A stretch of 64,000 bases of DNA. It comes from Rhizobium sp. WSM4643. Its GTDB lineage: Bacteria > Pseudomonadota > Alphaproteobacteria > Rhizobiales > Rhizobiaceae. A program made the position numbers and the translations under genes. This document shows positions 46,407 to 55,533 of this stretch, piece by piece (the first letter of the stretch is position 1; every line of letters starts with the position of its first letter). Under the pieces are notes generated by a model. That model was not told the origin of the DNA, did not search any database, and saw nothing but the letters and a program-made list of their open reading frames with translations. The DNA lies in contig NZ_CP104041.1 in NCBI RefSeq assembly GCF_025152745.1, forward strand, positions 310,001 through 374,000, in the 5' to 3' direction.

Positions 46407-46472
46407 CCAGTGGAACCATCATGCTACCTTCCCTCTGCAGGTGGACATCCGCGTCTTCCACGTCGATGAGCA

Positions 46473-47426
46473 CTACGCCTTGCCCTTGCGGACAACGTCC
46501 GCAATCGTCACCTCCTTGGGAATGAGCTTGAGTTTGAAAAAGGTGTCGGCGATGCTCTGCTGCTGCGCGACGACAGAGTCATCCAGGCTCTTGACCCCAT
46601 AGGACTGACGTTCGAGCGCCTTGACGAGGACAGGTTCGGGGATGCCGACCGACGGTGATAGCTCTGCAGCCGCAGCCGCGGTGTCGGATTTGGTCCATTC
46701 GTCGATCTCGGAAATGGCGTCGATCAAGACATCGATCGCCTGGGCGTGGCCGTCAACCAGCGCATTCGTGCCGACATAGAACTGGTGATTGGGAACGATG
46801 CCCTCGCCGTTTCTGAGCTCTCTCGCTTCGATCGCCACTTCCGCAGCTGCCTGGAAGGGATCCCAGATGACCCATGCATCCACTGCGCCCTTTTCGAAAG
46901 CTGCGCGGCCGTCGGCTGGAGCGAGGAAGGATGGCTCCACGTCCTCATAGGTCAAGCCGGCCTCTTCGAGTGCCTTAACGAGCAGGTAATGCACGTTCGA
47001 GCCCTTGTTGAAGGCGACCTTCTTGCCCTTCAGCTCCGCGACCGACTTTATCGGGCTATCCCTGGGGACCAATATGGCTTCGCCGCGCGGGGCGGGCGGC
47101 TCATGTGCGATATAGACAAGCGGAGCGTTCGCGGCCTGGGCGAAGATCGGTGGCGTTTCGCCGGTCGATCCGAAATCGACAGCACCGGCGTTCAGGGCCT
47201 CGAGGAGCTGGGGACCGCCCGAAAATTCGGTCCATTCAACCGTATAGTCGATGGATTTGAGTTTCTTCTCCAGCAAGCCTTTGCCCTTGAGAAGCACCAG
47301 AGTTCCATATTTCTGGTAGCCGATACGCACGATCTTGTCAGCCGCGCCAGCCGGCCGGACATGCGTCAAAGGTGTCGCGATGGCACCTGCGGCCAGTGCC
47401 GTGAAAGCTCGTCTTGTGATCTTCAT
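46473..47426 (-). CDS. ABC-type sulfonate/nitrate/taurine-like substrate-binding protein (SsuA-like)
   Basis: The 317-residue protein has a Tat-like signal (MKITRRAFTALAAGAIATPLTHV) and an SsuA-family body: RIGYQKYGTLVLLKGKGLLEKKL, ALNAGAVDFGSTGETPPIFAQAANAPLVYIAHEPP, and GKKVAFNKGSNVHYLL. It should bind an alkanesulfonate or similar organosulfur compound. The ATG at 47426 has GGAGGGT five bases upstream. No permease or ATPase gene is adjacent, so it is an orphan binding protein that may serve a transporter elsewhere. It is convergent with the gra operon. Confidence 0.83.
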   Translation of the reverse strand: MKITRRAFTALAAGAIATPLTHVRPAGAADKIVRIGYQKYGTLVLLKGKGLLEKKLKSIDYTVEWTEFSGGPQLLEALNAGAVDFGSTGETPPIFAQAANAPLVYIAHEPPAPRGEAILVPRDSPIKSVAELKGKKVAFNKGSNVHYLLVKALEEAGLTYEDVEPSFLAPADGRAAFEKGAVDAWVIWDPFQAAAEVAIEARELRNGEGIVPNHQFYVGTNALVDGHAQAIDVLIDAISEIDEWTKSDTAAAAAELSPSVGIPEPVLVKALERQSYGVKSLDDSVVAQQQSIADTFFKLKLIPKEVTIADVVRKGKA

Positions 47427-47707
47427 CATACCCTCCGAATAAGATCACGCCAAATTAAAGTGTCTCTACATTTTTACTAGATTATACGTGCTCCTGAGCC
47501 CGCTTCTCCGGGATTCGCTTTTTTGTTCTGTCCCGGCAGCGAGCAAAAAGAACTGCGCCTGCTGGTTCAGTTCCCCGCGCACGTCGTTTCCGCGGTTTCA
47601 GGAGATTGAGGATTGAACAGAGCTTTCCACCATCGGCTGCAGTCCGGCGATATGATATCGCTCCACTGAGCGAATTTTTCGTAGATCCATGCGACCACAC
47701 CGACGTG

Positions 47708-48055
47708 TCAGCCTTCGCCGACGAAGTGCTGCAGAACGATAGCGTGATTGTGGTGCAGGTCTTTCGCAGCGTAGAGAAGCGTCGCGTCCGATTGCCCAAT
47801 CTGGCGTTTCAGTTCCTCGACGGCGGACGGATTCTTTTCCAGCTCGTCTCGATAGCGGCGCTGGAACTCGGTCCATTTGGCGGGGTCGTGGCCGAACCAA
47901 CGGCGTAGCGCCGGGCTTGGCGCGATATCCTTCAGCCAGATATCGACTGCTGCATCCTGCTTGCTCAACCCGCGAGGCCATAGCCTGTCGACCAGGATGC
48001 GCATGCCGTCCTTATCGTCTTTCGGCTCGTAAATTCGTTTGATGTGCAAAGCCAT
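47708..48055 (-). CDS. DUF488-family protein
   Basis: The 115-residue protein has the DUF488 signature: IKRIYEPKDDKDGMRILVDRLWPRGLSKQDAAVDIWLKDIAPSPALRRWFGHDPAKWTEFQRRYRDEL, ending TLLYAAKDLHHNHAIVLQHF. Length and start at 48055 (MALHIKRIY) fit the family. Function of the family is uncertain; members have been linked to small-molecule or nucleic-acid binding. It stands alone near the RIME-like repeat. Confidence 0.8.
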   Translation of the reverse strand: MALHIKRIYEPKDDKDGMRILVDRLWPRGLSKQDAAVDIWLKDIAPSPALRRWFGHDPAKWTEFQRRYRDELEKNPSAVEELKRQIGQSDATLLYAAKDLHHNHAIVLQHFVGEG

Positions 48056-48214
48056 TTGCTCGCCCGCCACAAGATCGAAACCCATTCTCGAACGAATACG
48101 TGTGACAAGTTTTGGTTCCGGATTGGAGCCCGAGAACAGGTCCTGGAACCTTTTCAAACAGGCGCGGCGCTATTTCGCGGGCCCACGCCATATCGGACCG
48201 CTGAAGCATCTTCC

Positions 48215-48330
48215 TAGAGCATGATGCCGAAAAGTGTGCGCGGTTTTCGGGCGACATCATGCTCTATTTCTTTGATTTAGATCAGGATTCAGATTTTAGG
48301 CCGATCAGGCCTAAAATCATCCTGATCTAA
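48215..48330 (-). repeat. RIME-like rhizobial intergenic palindromic repeat, copy 2
   Basis: This 116-base stretch is the reverse-complement relative of 23811-23926. Its features are TAGAGCATGATGCCGAAAAG at the start, a large hairpin to GACATCATGCTCTA, and a second palindrome with TTTAGGCCGATCAGGCCTAAA. The surrounding gap (48056-48419) holds no other feature. Two diverged copies 24 kb apart in opposite orientations support a dispersed repeat family. Confidence 0.75.
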
Positions 48331-48419
48331 GGGCGGTGCGAAATCTCTTTTGCGGTCTGTGCATAGGCCGTGCCACGACCGCAATGGCGTCGTGGCACGG
48401 CGAAGCCTGTCAAACCGGC

Positions 48420-49865
48420 TCAGAAGGGATAGTGCTGGGCGGAATCCTCGACCGTGATCCAGCGCAAGTCGGTGAATTCGGCGATCGCCGCCTTGCCGCC
48501 GAAACGGCCGTAGCCGCTGCCCTTGACGCCGCCAAAGGGCATTTGCGCCTCGTCGTTCACCGTCGGGCCGTTGATGTGGCAGATGCCGGATTCGATCCGT
48601 GCCGCAACCGCCATTGCCCGTTGGACATTCCGGCTGAAGACGGCCGACGACAGGCCGTATTCGGTGTCGTTGGCGATGCGGATGGCTTCCTCCTCGCCGG
48701 AGACGCGAATGATCGGCTTGACCGGGCCGAAGGACTCTTCCGCATAGACGCGCATCTCGGGCGTAACGTGATCAAGCAGCGTCGCCTCGACCACGGTGCC
48801 CGAGCGCTTGCCGCCGGCCACGAGTTTTGCACCCTTGGCCGTCGCATCGGCAATCAGCTCCTCCATTTTCTTCGCCGCGTCGAGGCTGATCAGCGAACCG
48901 AGGACGACGTGGCCGCGCGGATCGCCGGCCGGGAGCTGGCTGGCGCGGGCGGCCAGTTTGGCGACGAACTGATCGGCGATCGTCTCGTCGACGATGATCC
49001 GCTCCGTCGACATGCAGATCTGGCCCTGGTGCATGAAGGCGCCGAAAATGGCGGCACCGACGGCACCGTCGATATCGGCATCGTCGAGGATAACCAGCGG
49101 CGCCTTGCCGCCGAGTTCGAGAAGGGCGGGCTTCAGATATTTGCCGCAGGTCTCGGCGATGATCTTGCCGACCTTGGTCGAGCCGGTGAAGTTCACGCGC
49201 TTGACGGCCGGATGGGCAATCAGCGCGGTGACGATCTCAGGCGCATCCTCCGGCGCGTTGGTGATGACATTGATGACGCCGGCCGGCAGGCCGGCTTCGG
49301 TCAGCGCGGTGGCAATCAGCCGGTGCGTGCCGGGGCATTGTTCGGATGCCTTGAGGACGACGGTGTTGCCGCAGGCGATCGGCATGGCGATGGCGCGGGT
49401 GGCGAGGATGACCGGCGCATTCCAGGGAGCAATCGCCAGGCAGACGCCGGCAGCCTGGCGGACCCCCATGGCAAGCGTGCCGGGTTTGTCGGAAGGAATG
49501 ATTTCGCCTGCGATCTGCGTCGTCATGGCGCCGGCCTCGCGCAGGATATTGGCGGCGAGCATGACGTTGAAGCCGGCCCAGGGCGCAGTTGAGCCCGTCT
49601 CCTCGATCATCAGCCGGGTAAACTCGGCGACTTTGGAATCCATGATGTCGGCAGCCTTCATCAGGATCGCGCGGCGCTGGCCGGGGCCGGTCTTCGACCA
49701 GGCGCCGAAGGCAGCGCTGGCTGCATCGACGGCTGCGGCAACATCCTCCAGGCCTGCTGCGGCGGCCCGGCTTGCGAGCTTCTCGGTGAAGGGATCGATG
49801 CGGTCATAGGTCCGGCCGCCGGAGGCCGCGCGGTCTGCGCCGTTGATGAGGAGGGAAATATTCAT
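48420..49865 (-). CDS. Aldehyde dehydrogenase (salicylaldehyde/vanillin dehydrogenase-like), copy 1
   Basis: The 481-residue ALDH has general base E250 (LLELGGKAP) and nucleophile C284 (GQICMSTER), plus the NAD-binding segment IAPWNAPVILATRAIAMPIACGNTVVLKASE. AAGGAGACC precedes the ATG at 49865. The TER after the catalytic Cys and MPFGGVKGSGYGRFGGKAAIAEFTDLRWIT are typical of aromatic aldehyde dehydrogenases. It is the last gene of the Liv-type importer operon and is strongly similar to the ALDH that begins the same operon. Confidence 0.87.
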   Translation of the reverse strand: MNISLLINGADRAASGGRTYDRIDPFTEKLASRAAAAGLEDVAAAVDAASAAFGAWSKTGPGQRRAILMKAADIMDSKVAEFTRLMIEETGSTAPWAGFNVMLAANILREAGAMTTQIAGEIIPSDKPGTLAMGVRQAAGVCLAIAPWNAPVILATRAIAMPIACGNTVVLKASEQCPGTHRLIATALTEAGLPAGVINVITNAPEDAPEIVTALIAHPAVKRVNFTGSTKVGKIIAETCGKYLKPALLELGGKAPLVILDDADIDGAVGAAIFGAFMHQGQICMSTERIIVDETIADQFVAKLAARASQLPAGDPRGHVVLGSLISLDAAKKMEELIADATAKGAKLVAGGKRSGTVVEATLLDHVTPEMRVYAEESFGPVKPIIRVSGEEEAIRIANDTEYGLSSAVFSRNVQRAMAVAARIESGICHINGPTVNDEAQMPFGGVKGSGYGRFGGKAAIAEFTDLRWITVEDSAQHYPF

Positions 49866-49889
49866 CGGAGGGTCTCCTTGGGACAAGAA

Positions 49890-50675
49890 CTAGAAGCCGA
49901 GGACTTCGGCGTTGATGGAAGCTTCGAGGCCGCCGTCGGCGGCAAGATTGGTGCCGTTGATCCAGCGCGCGCCATCCGAGCAGAGGAAGAGGATGGCAGG
50001 CGCGATATCGGTGGATGTGCCGGCGCGTCCGACGCGGGTGATGTCGCTATCAACCCTGGCATCGCCGAGCACGGCGCGAAACTGCTTGAGGATCGGCGTT
50101 TCCACCGGCCCGGGGCTGACGGCATTGACCCGGATCCCGCGGTTCTTGAACAATGGCTGATGGGCTGCCTGCATGGTCCAGAGCAGCAGCAGCTCCTTGG
50201 AGAGCGGGTAACCTTCCTCATCCTTGAGGCCGTGCTCAGCGACGATTGCCGCCAGCTCGGGAAAGCCTTCGATTGATGTCAGCGATTTCGCCCGCTCGAG
50301 ATTGGCGCGCCAGCCGTAGCCGGCGATCGAGGCGACATTGACGATGGCGCCGCCTTCGCGCAGGCGGGGCGCCAAGGCTTCCGACAGGGCACGAAGCCCA
50401 TAGAAATTGACGGCAAGCGTCGAGGCGACGCCGCTGCTGCCGGAAAGGCCGGCGACATTGGCGAGCGCGTCGAGGCGGGTTGGAAGCCGTGCCGCGATCT
50501 CGGCAACGCCTGATGCTGTGGAGAGGTCACCCTTGATGAAGGCGGCACTTCCACTGGCAGGCTCGCGGACATCGACGCCGATGACTTCGGCACCCATCTG
50601 GCCGGCCAGCTCAGCCGTGCGGGCGCCGATGCCGGAAGCCACACCGGTCACCAGGATTGTTTTACCAAAAAGCAT
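49890..50675 (-). CDS. Short-chain dehydrogenase/reductase
   Basis: The 261-residue SDR has the TGxxxGxG motif (VTGVASGIG), DLST for the cofactor, NVAG, catalytic Ser in VNVASIAGYG and YxxxK in EGYPLSKEL. It ends SDGARWINGTNLAADGG. It resembles 3-alpha-hydroxysteroid dehydrogenase/carbonyl reductases that use NAD. AAAGGTG precedes the ATG at 50675. Placed between the permease gene and ALDH copy 1, it could oxidise an alcohol to the aldehyde those ALDHs consume. Confidence 0.83.
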   Translation of the reverse strand: MLFGKTILVTGVASGIGARTAELAGQMGAEVIGVDVREPASGSAAFIKGDLSTASGVAEIAARLPTRLDALANVAGLSGSSGVASTLAVNFYGLRALSEALAPRLREGGAIVNVASIAGYGWRANLERAKSLTSIEGFPELAAIVAEHGLKDEEGYPLSKELLLLWTMQAAHQPLFKNRGIRVNAVSPGPVETPILKQFRAVLGDARVDSDITRVGRAGTSTDIAPAILFLCSDGARWINGTNLAADGGLEASINAEVLGF

Positions 50676-50715
50676 GAATGTCACCTTTCGCGAGAGGGCC
50701 CGGAGGCAAGCCGGC

Positions 50716-51753
50716 TCATTCTTTCCATTGGATCTTGGTCGGACCGGGCAATTTCAGCCGGTAACCGACGGGCAGAAGTTGAAAATCGAAGCGGCGCTCG
50801 ATTTCGCCCCAAAGGCCGCGCGGCAGGTAGAGCGAGAATATCAAAGCGGTAGCGCCGAGGCCGATCAGGTACCAGACGCCGGCAGCGCCGAAGACGGTCT
50901 CGATCACGAAGAACAGGATGGCGCCGAGGATCGCGCCTTCGAATTTGCCGATCCCGCCGACCAGCACCATGAAGATCATGTAGGCCGTCCACTGGACGCT
51001 CAAATAGGTCTTCGGCTGGAAGGTGGTGGCGGTTGCCAGCCACAAGCCTCCGGCAACGGCGATGCCGAAGGCGGCAAGCACGAAGAGCAGCCTCTTGGTT
51101 GCAATCACCCGCACGCCGACCGAGGTCGCCGCCTCCTCATTGTCGCGGATCGCCTGCATGGCCGCGCCGGCACGGCTGCGCATTAGCATGAAGAGCGCGC
51201 CGAGCAGGGCGGCCATGGCCGTCAATGCGAGCCAGTAGATCGTCGCCCGCCGCGTGCCGCTATCATAGACGTTGAGGGAGATCAGCGAGGTGCCCGTTTC
51301 CCCCTGGATCAGCCGGTCGAGGTTGACCAGCAGATGGGCGAGCTCTGATATCACCCACATGCCGATCGCGAACTCGCCGCCCTTCAGGCGCAGCATGAAC
51401 AGCGAAAGCGGGATCGACAGCGCGCCGGTCACGATCGCGGCGGCAAAGACCGCGACGAAGGGATTGAGCCCGGCATCCGCCAGCCGGATGGTGAAATAGG
51501 CGCCGAGGCCGAAGAACACCTGCTGGCCGACCGAGACCAGCCCGCCGAAACCGGCAAGCGCATTCCACATGGCGGCAAGGATCACATAGATAAACAGGGC
51601 CGTCATCCGGTCGATCGCGCCGGCGCCGAGCGCTGCGGGGGCAAACATCAGCAGGACGAGCACCGCGGCCATGCAGCCAAGCGCCACCCGCGACGACTTC
51701 GTCCAGCGTTCTATGGATATTCCGTTGGAGGCAAGGGAAGCGTTGGGGCTCAT
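50716..51753 (-). CDS. Branched-chain amino-acid-type ABC permease LivM
   Basis: The 345-residue membrane protein has the LivM landmarks: ILAAMWNALAGFGGLVSVGQQVFFGLGAYF, LKGGEFAIGMWVISE, AIRDNEEAATSVGV and MVLVGGIGKFEGAILGAILFF. The start at 51753 overlaps the LivH-like stop by four bases (ATGA), ruling out the longer upstream frame. It pairs with the LivH-like permease. Confidence 0.9.
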   Translation of the reverse strand: MSPNASLASNGISIERWTKSSRVALGCMAAVLVLLMFAPAALGAGAIDRMTALFIYVILAAMWNALAGFGGLVSVGQQVFFGLGAYFTIRLADAGLNPFVAVFAAAIVTGALSIPLSLFMLRLKGGEFAIGMWVISELAHLLVNLDRLIQGETGTSLISLNVYDSGTRRATIYWLALTAMAALLGALFMLMRSRAGAAMQAIRDNEEAATSVGVRVIATKRLLFVLAAFGIAVAGGLWLATATTFQPKTYLSVQWTAYMIFMVLVGGIGKFEGAILGAILFFVIETVFGAAGVWYLIGLGATALIFSLYLPRGLWGEIERRFDFQLLPVGYRLKLPGPTKIQWKE

Positions 51754-52664
51754 GTCGGGCTCCGGAGACGGGTGCGCAGTTTGAAACGTGCGCCGAGTTT
51801 GTCGAAGATCGGCATGCCGGACCGTGACAGCCTGACGAAAAGCACCAGCAGGAACACGGCATGGCCGCCGATCAGGAAGCCTTGCGGATGCAATTGCGCG
51901 CCGAGCGATTGGGCAAGACCGAGAACGATGCCGCCGGCAAGCGTGCCCCATAGCGATCCGGCTCCGCCGATGACGGCCGCCTCGAAGGCGAAGAGAAGCT
52001 GCGGGCCGCCGGCATAGGGGCTGAAGGTTGCCCGCATCCCGAGAAACGCACCGGCGATCCCGACCGTTACCATGGTGATCGCGGTGGCGACGGCGTTGAC
52101 CCTGCGGGCGTCGATGCCGACCAGCCCCGCAGTGTCGGGATCTTCCGCCGTGGCGCGGATCGCGCGACCAAGCGCAAAGCGGCTCAGGAACAACTGCAGC
52201 CCGCCGAGAATGAGGACTGCCGTCACCATCATCATGATGGCAAGCTTGCCGACGTAGATGTGGCCCGGCAGTTGCCATGATGCATAGGACAGGTTGCCGA
52301 TGAACGGCGCGAGCGAGCGGGTGTCGGCGCCGAACTGCTCGAACAGCAGGTTGTCGATGACGATCGACAGGCCGAAGGTCGTCAGGATCGGCAGGAGCGT
52401 GCCCCCGCGGGCGCTGCGTTCCAGAATGAAGCGCTGCAGCAGCCAGCCGGCGGCCGCCATGACCGGCAGCACGATCAGCAGGCCGGCGAAGGGCGGAATG
52501 CCGGCTTTGGCGGCGAGCAGCCACAGCCCGTAAGCGGCTGCGACCGCCAGGCTGCCATGCGCGAGATTGATGATCCGCATGACCGAGAACATGAAGGACA
52601 GTCCACAGGCGATAACGGCGTAGTAACCGCCGAGCAGGATGCCCTGGAGCAGGGTGTTGATCAC
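51750..52664 (-). CDS. Branched-chain amino-acid-type ABC permease LivH
   Basis: The 304-residue membrane protein starts at GTG 52664 after AAAGGAGC: INTLLQGILLGGYYAVIACGLSFMFSVMRIINLAHGS is the classic LivH N terminus. AIRATAEDPDTAGLVGIDARRV and FEAAVIGGAGSLWGTLAGG are also family features. Its start overlaps the upstream ATPase gene's stop by four bases (GTGA). Confidence 0.9.
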   Translation of the reverse strand: MINTLLQGILLGGYYAVIACGLSFMFSVMRIINLAHGSLAVAAAYGLWLLAAKAGIPPFAGLLIVLPVMAAAGWLLQRFILERSARGGTLLPILTTFGLSIVIDNLLFEQFGADTRSLAPFIGNLSYASWQLPGHIYVGKLAIMMMVTAVLILGGLQLFLSRFALGRAIRATAEDPDTAGLVGIDARRVNAVATAITMVTVGIAGAFLGMRATFSPYAGGPQLLFAFEAAVIGGAGSLWGTLAGGIVLGLAQSLGAQLHPQGFLIGGHAVFLLVLFVRLSRSGMPIFDKLGARFKLRTRLRSPT

Positions 52665-53389
52665 GATGCGCTCCTTTCGCCGGCTGCCCGGTGCAATCCG
52701 AAATAGGCTTGGGTGACGGCCGCACGCGTGACGTCGGCGGCCGGCCGGTCGAGGACGATACGCCCTTCCAGCATGCAGATGACACGGCTTGCGACGCTCA
52801 TGGCGCGGGCGAGATCCTGTTCGACGAGCACGATGGTCGTTCCCGAGGTGAGCAAGGCCTGCAATTGGGCGTAGACGCGATCGACGACCAGGGGCGAAAG
52901 CCCGAGCGAGACCTCGTCCAGGAGAAGAATATCGGGATTGCTCATCAGCGCCCGGCCGATGGCGGTCGCCTGCTGTTCCCCGCCCGAGAGATGTCCGGTC
53001 TTGGCGTGACGGCGGGGTTTCAGGTTCGGAAAGGCGTCGAGGACGCGGTCGATGCTCCACTCGCCCTTGCGGCCGGAGCTCTTTCCGAGAAGCAGGTTTT
53101 CCTCCACCGTCATTTGTGAAAACAGGCGCCGGCCTTCCGGCACCAGCGCGATGCCCTTGGCGATCCGCTTGTGAGACGGGACGGCGGCCAGATCTTCATC
53201 GTTGAGGAGGACGCGGCCGGAGGATGGCAGATGGGCGCCGGCGATCGATCTGAGCAGCGTCGTCTTGCCGGCCCCATTGGCGCCGACCAGCGCCAGCACC
53301 TCGCCCTTGGCAAGATCGAAACTGACGCCGCGCACCGCCTGGAGCAACCCGTGGCGAACGTCGAGGTCGCGGATGGAGAGAAGGCTCAT
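52661..53389 (-). CDS. Liv-type ABC ATPase LivF
   Basis: The 242-residue ATPase has Walker A (GANGAGKTT), signature (LSGGEQQ), Walker B (ILLLDEVSLGL) and EGRRLFSQMTVEENLLLG, typical of LivF. It begins LLSIRDLDVRHGLLQAVRGVSFDL. The ATG at 53389 overlaps the LivG-like stop (ATGA), so the two ATPases are coupled. Confidence 0.9.
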   Translation of the reverse strand: MSLLSIRDLDVRHGLLQAVRGVSFDLAKGEVLALVGANGAGKTTLLRSIAGAHLPSSGRVLLNDEDLAAVPSHKRIAKGIALVPEGRRLFSQMTVEENLLLGKSSGRKGEWSIDRVLDAFPNLKPRRHAKTGHLSGGEQQATAIGRALMSNPDILLLDEVSLGLSPLVVDRVYAQLQALLTSGTTIVLVEQDLARAMSVASRVICMLEGRIVLDRPAADVTRAAVTQAYFGLHRAAGERSAS

Positions 53390-54141
53390 GCGGGTGTCCC
53401 TCCGAGATAGGCCTTGACCACCTCCGCGTCGTTCATGACCATTTTCGGTTCGCCATCGGCGATGATCCTGCCGGCGTCCATGCAGATCAGCCGCTCCGCT
53501 ACCTGCAGCAGGATATGAACGATATGCTCGATCCAGACGATGCCGATACCGCGGCGGCGCAATTCGAGGATGGTTTCCACCAGCTCGCTCGCCTCGCCAT
53601 CGGTCAGGCCGCCGCCGATCTCGTCGAGCAGCATCAGCCTCGGCTGCGTGGCAAGCGCACGGGCAAGCTCCAGCCGTTTGCGGTCCAGCAGGCCAAGCGT
53701 GTCGGCCGGGCGGTTGGCGACTCCAAGCATGCCGCAGAGCGAAAGCGAATCCACCACGCGCGCATAGGCCTCGTCGCGGCTTGCGGCATTGCCGTGCGAT
53801 GCGGCGACGAAGACATTTTCGAAGGTTGTCATGCCGCCGAAGGGCTTGGGAATCTGATGGGTGCGGACGAGCCCGGACCGGCAGCGCTCCGCCGCCGTCC
53901 GGCGCGTGACGTCGACGCCGTCGAAGGTGATGCTTCCCTCATTCGGCGGGAAGGCGCCGGCGAGCACGCTGAGCAGGGTGGTCTTGCCAGCGCCGTTCGG
54001 CCCGACAATGCCGATCGCCTCGCCATCGCCCATGGAAAAATCCAGATTCTCCAGCACCACCAGCGCGCCGAACCGCTTGTGGATCCCTTTGGCCGAGAGA
54101 AAGGCTTCCCCCGGCCGTCTTTGAGCTTCCCGCTGCAGCAC
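53386..54141 (-). CDS. Liv-type ABC ATPase LivG
   Basis: The 251-residue ATPase has Walker A (GPNGAGKTT), the LivG-type GLVRTHQIPKPFGGMTTFENV, LLDRKRLELARALA in place of the canonical signature, and LMLLDEIGGGLTDGE. The start is a GTG at 54141, six bases after the binding-protein stop, with only a weak GGAT site. No nearer alternative start fits. Signature divergence is normal for LivG proteins. Confidence 0.87.
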   Translation of the reverse strand: MLQREAQRRPGEAFLSAKGIHKRFGALVVLENLDFSMGDGEAIGIVGPNGAGKTTLLSVLAGAFPPNEGSITFDGVDVTRRTAAERCRSGLVRTHQIPKPFGGMTTFENVFVAASHGNAASRDEAYARVVDSLSLCGMLGVANRPADTLGLLDRKRLELARALATQPRLMLLDEIGGGLTDGEASELVETILELRRRGIGIVWIEHIVHILLQVAERLICMDAGRIIADGEPKMVMNDAEVVKAYLGGTPA

Positions 54142-54147
54142 TGTACG

Positions 54148-55467
54148 TTATCCGTTATAAGCGGTGAGCTTGGCGCCGACTGGCACATTCGGGTCGGTGG
54201 CGTTTTCGGTAACGACGTAGTCCAGCGCGAATTTCGACCCCTCCGGCGCCTTCACCCATTGCGTGCCGATGATCGGCCCGGGAGAGACGTTGGCGACGGG
54301 ACCGCTGGTGAAGTCGACCTTGCCGGCGATCGTGGTGGTCTTCAGCGTGCTGATCGCCTTGACGACCGCCTCCTTGCTCTTGACGTCGGTGCTGGCCTTC
54401 AGCGCATCGAAGCCGGCGTCGAGAAGCGCAAGGCTGGCGCCGAGCTGCTGCGTCCACTGCTTGCCGCTGGCCGTTTCATAGCCGTCGGCGAGTTCGGTTC
54501 CGGAGACGCCCGTCAGCGTCGATTTGTAGGGGAAGGCCTTGTGCCAGTAGGCGGCGCTGCCGATGTTCAGGCCGAGATCGCCGAGCGCCTCGATGTCGGA
54601 GGGAAACAGGCCGGTCTTGGCGATCTGGCAGATCTTGATCTGCTGGGTGAGGCCCTGCTGTGCGGCCTGGCGCCAGAAGGCGGCGAAGTCGGGCGGAATC
54701 GGGAACGAATTGAAGATCTCCACGCCCTCCTGCCTGAAGAGAGCGATCTGCGCGGAAAAGTCGGTGGTTCCGGTTTCATAGGCTCCGGGATCGACGATGG
54801 TGAAGCCCGCCTTGGCGAGCGCCGGCGCCAGATGCGTGCGGATCGCATTGCCGTCGGCGTCGTTGGGATACATGACGCCGACCTTCTTGTTGGTCTCGAT
54901 CAGGTTCCACTGCGAAACATAGGCCTTGTGGAACTCTTCGACGCCGAAGCCGAAATGATAGGTCCACTTGAACGGCGAGGGCGCGCCCGGCTTGGCGCCG
55001 CGGCCGAAATACCAGGCTTCCCAGGGCATGACCGTCGAAAGGCAGGGAATTCCGGCTGCCTCGCAGGCATCGGCCACCGGATTGATGGTTTCGGGCGTCG
55101 AGACGGCGAGCATCAGGTCGATCGCTTGGTTGTTGATCAGGTCCTTCGCCAACTGGCCGGCGCGCGAGGGATCGGACTGGGTGTCCTGGTCGAGAATCTC
55201 AACCTTCCAGGTCTTGCCGCCCGCCTGCAGGCCGTTCGCCAGCGCCTTGCGCGCCAGTTCCAGCACATAGCCGTCCGTTTCGCCGAAGCCGCCGAGAGGG
55301 CCGGTGCGCGGGCTGATGAAGCCGACCTTCAACGTATCGCCGCTCTGAGCGAAGGCCGTGCGGCCGGAAAGCGCCAGCGCAGCACCGCCCGCGACGGTCG
55401 ATGCGATGAAAGAGCGGCGGCTCAGCGATGCCGCGTTGAATTTGCCGTTGCGGAAAATGCCGTTCAT
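54148..55467 (-). CDS. Liv-type ABC substrate-binding protein
   Basis: The 439-residue protein has a long N-terminal region with a twin-arginine-like signal (LSRRSFIASTVAGGAALALSG ... AFA). A leucine/amide-binding-type body follows: TLKVGFISPRTGPLGGFGETDGYVLELARKAL, QDTQSDPSRAGQLAKDLINNQAIDLMLAVSTPETINPVADACEAAGIP. Despite the Liv family, neighbours suggest the ligand is not an amino acid but something oxidised through an alcohol or aldehyde, perhaps aromatic. This is inference from context. Confidence 0.88.
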   Translation of the reverse strand: MNGIFRNGKFNAASLSRRSFIASTVAGGAALALSGRTAFAQSGDTLKVGFISPRTGPLGGFGETDGYVLELARKALANGLQAGGKTWKVEILDQDTQSDPSRAGQLAKDLINNQAIDLMLAVSTPETINPVADACEAAGIPCLSTVMPWEAWYFGRGAKPGAPSPFKWTYHFGFGVEEFHKAYVSQWNLIETNKKVGVMYPNDADGNAIRTHLAPALAKAGFTIVDPGAYETGTTDFSAQIALFRQEGVEIFNSFPIPPDFAAFWRQAAQQGLTQQIKICQIAKTGLFPSDIEALGDLGLNIGSAAYWHKAFPYKSTLTGVSGTELADGYETASGKQWTQQLGASLALLDAGFDALKASTDVKSKEAVVKAISTLKTTTIAGKVDFTSGPVANVSPGPIIGTQWVKAPEGSKFALDYVVTENATDPNVPVGAKLTAYNG

Positions 55468-55533
55468 GAAATCATTCCTCCCTCTTGATCGGGCCTCCCA
55501 GCCCGTTCCCAGTGTTCATGTCGGCCGATCTAT

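Noticed and set aside
50716..52785. A 689-codon extension of the LivM frame
   Set aside because: The upstream part is out-of-frame LivH sequence; the ATGA overlap at 51750-51753 sets the real start.
53515..55488. A 657-codon open frame on the plus strand opposite the Liv binding-protein and LivG genes
   Set aside because: It is antisense to two clearly recognisable genes, has no family resemblance and reflects the high GC content.
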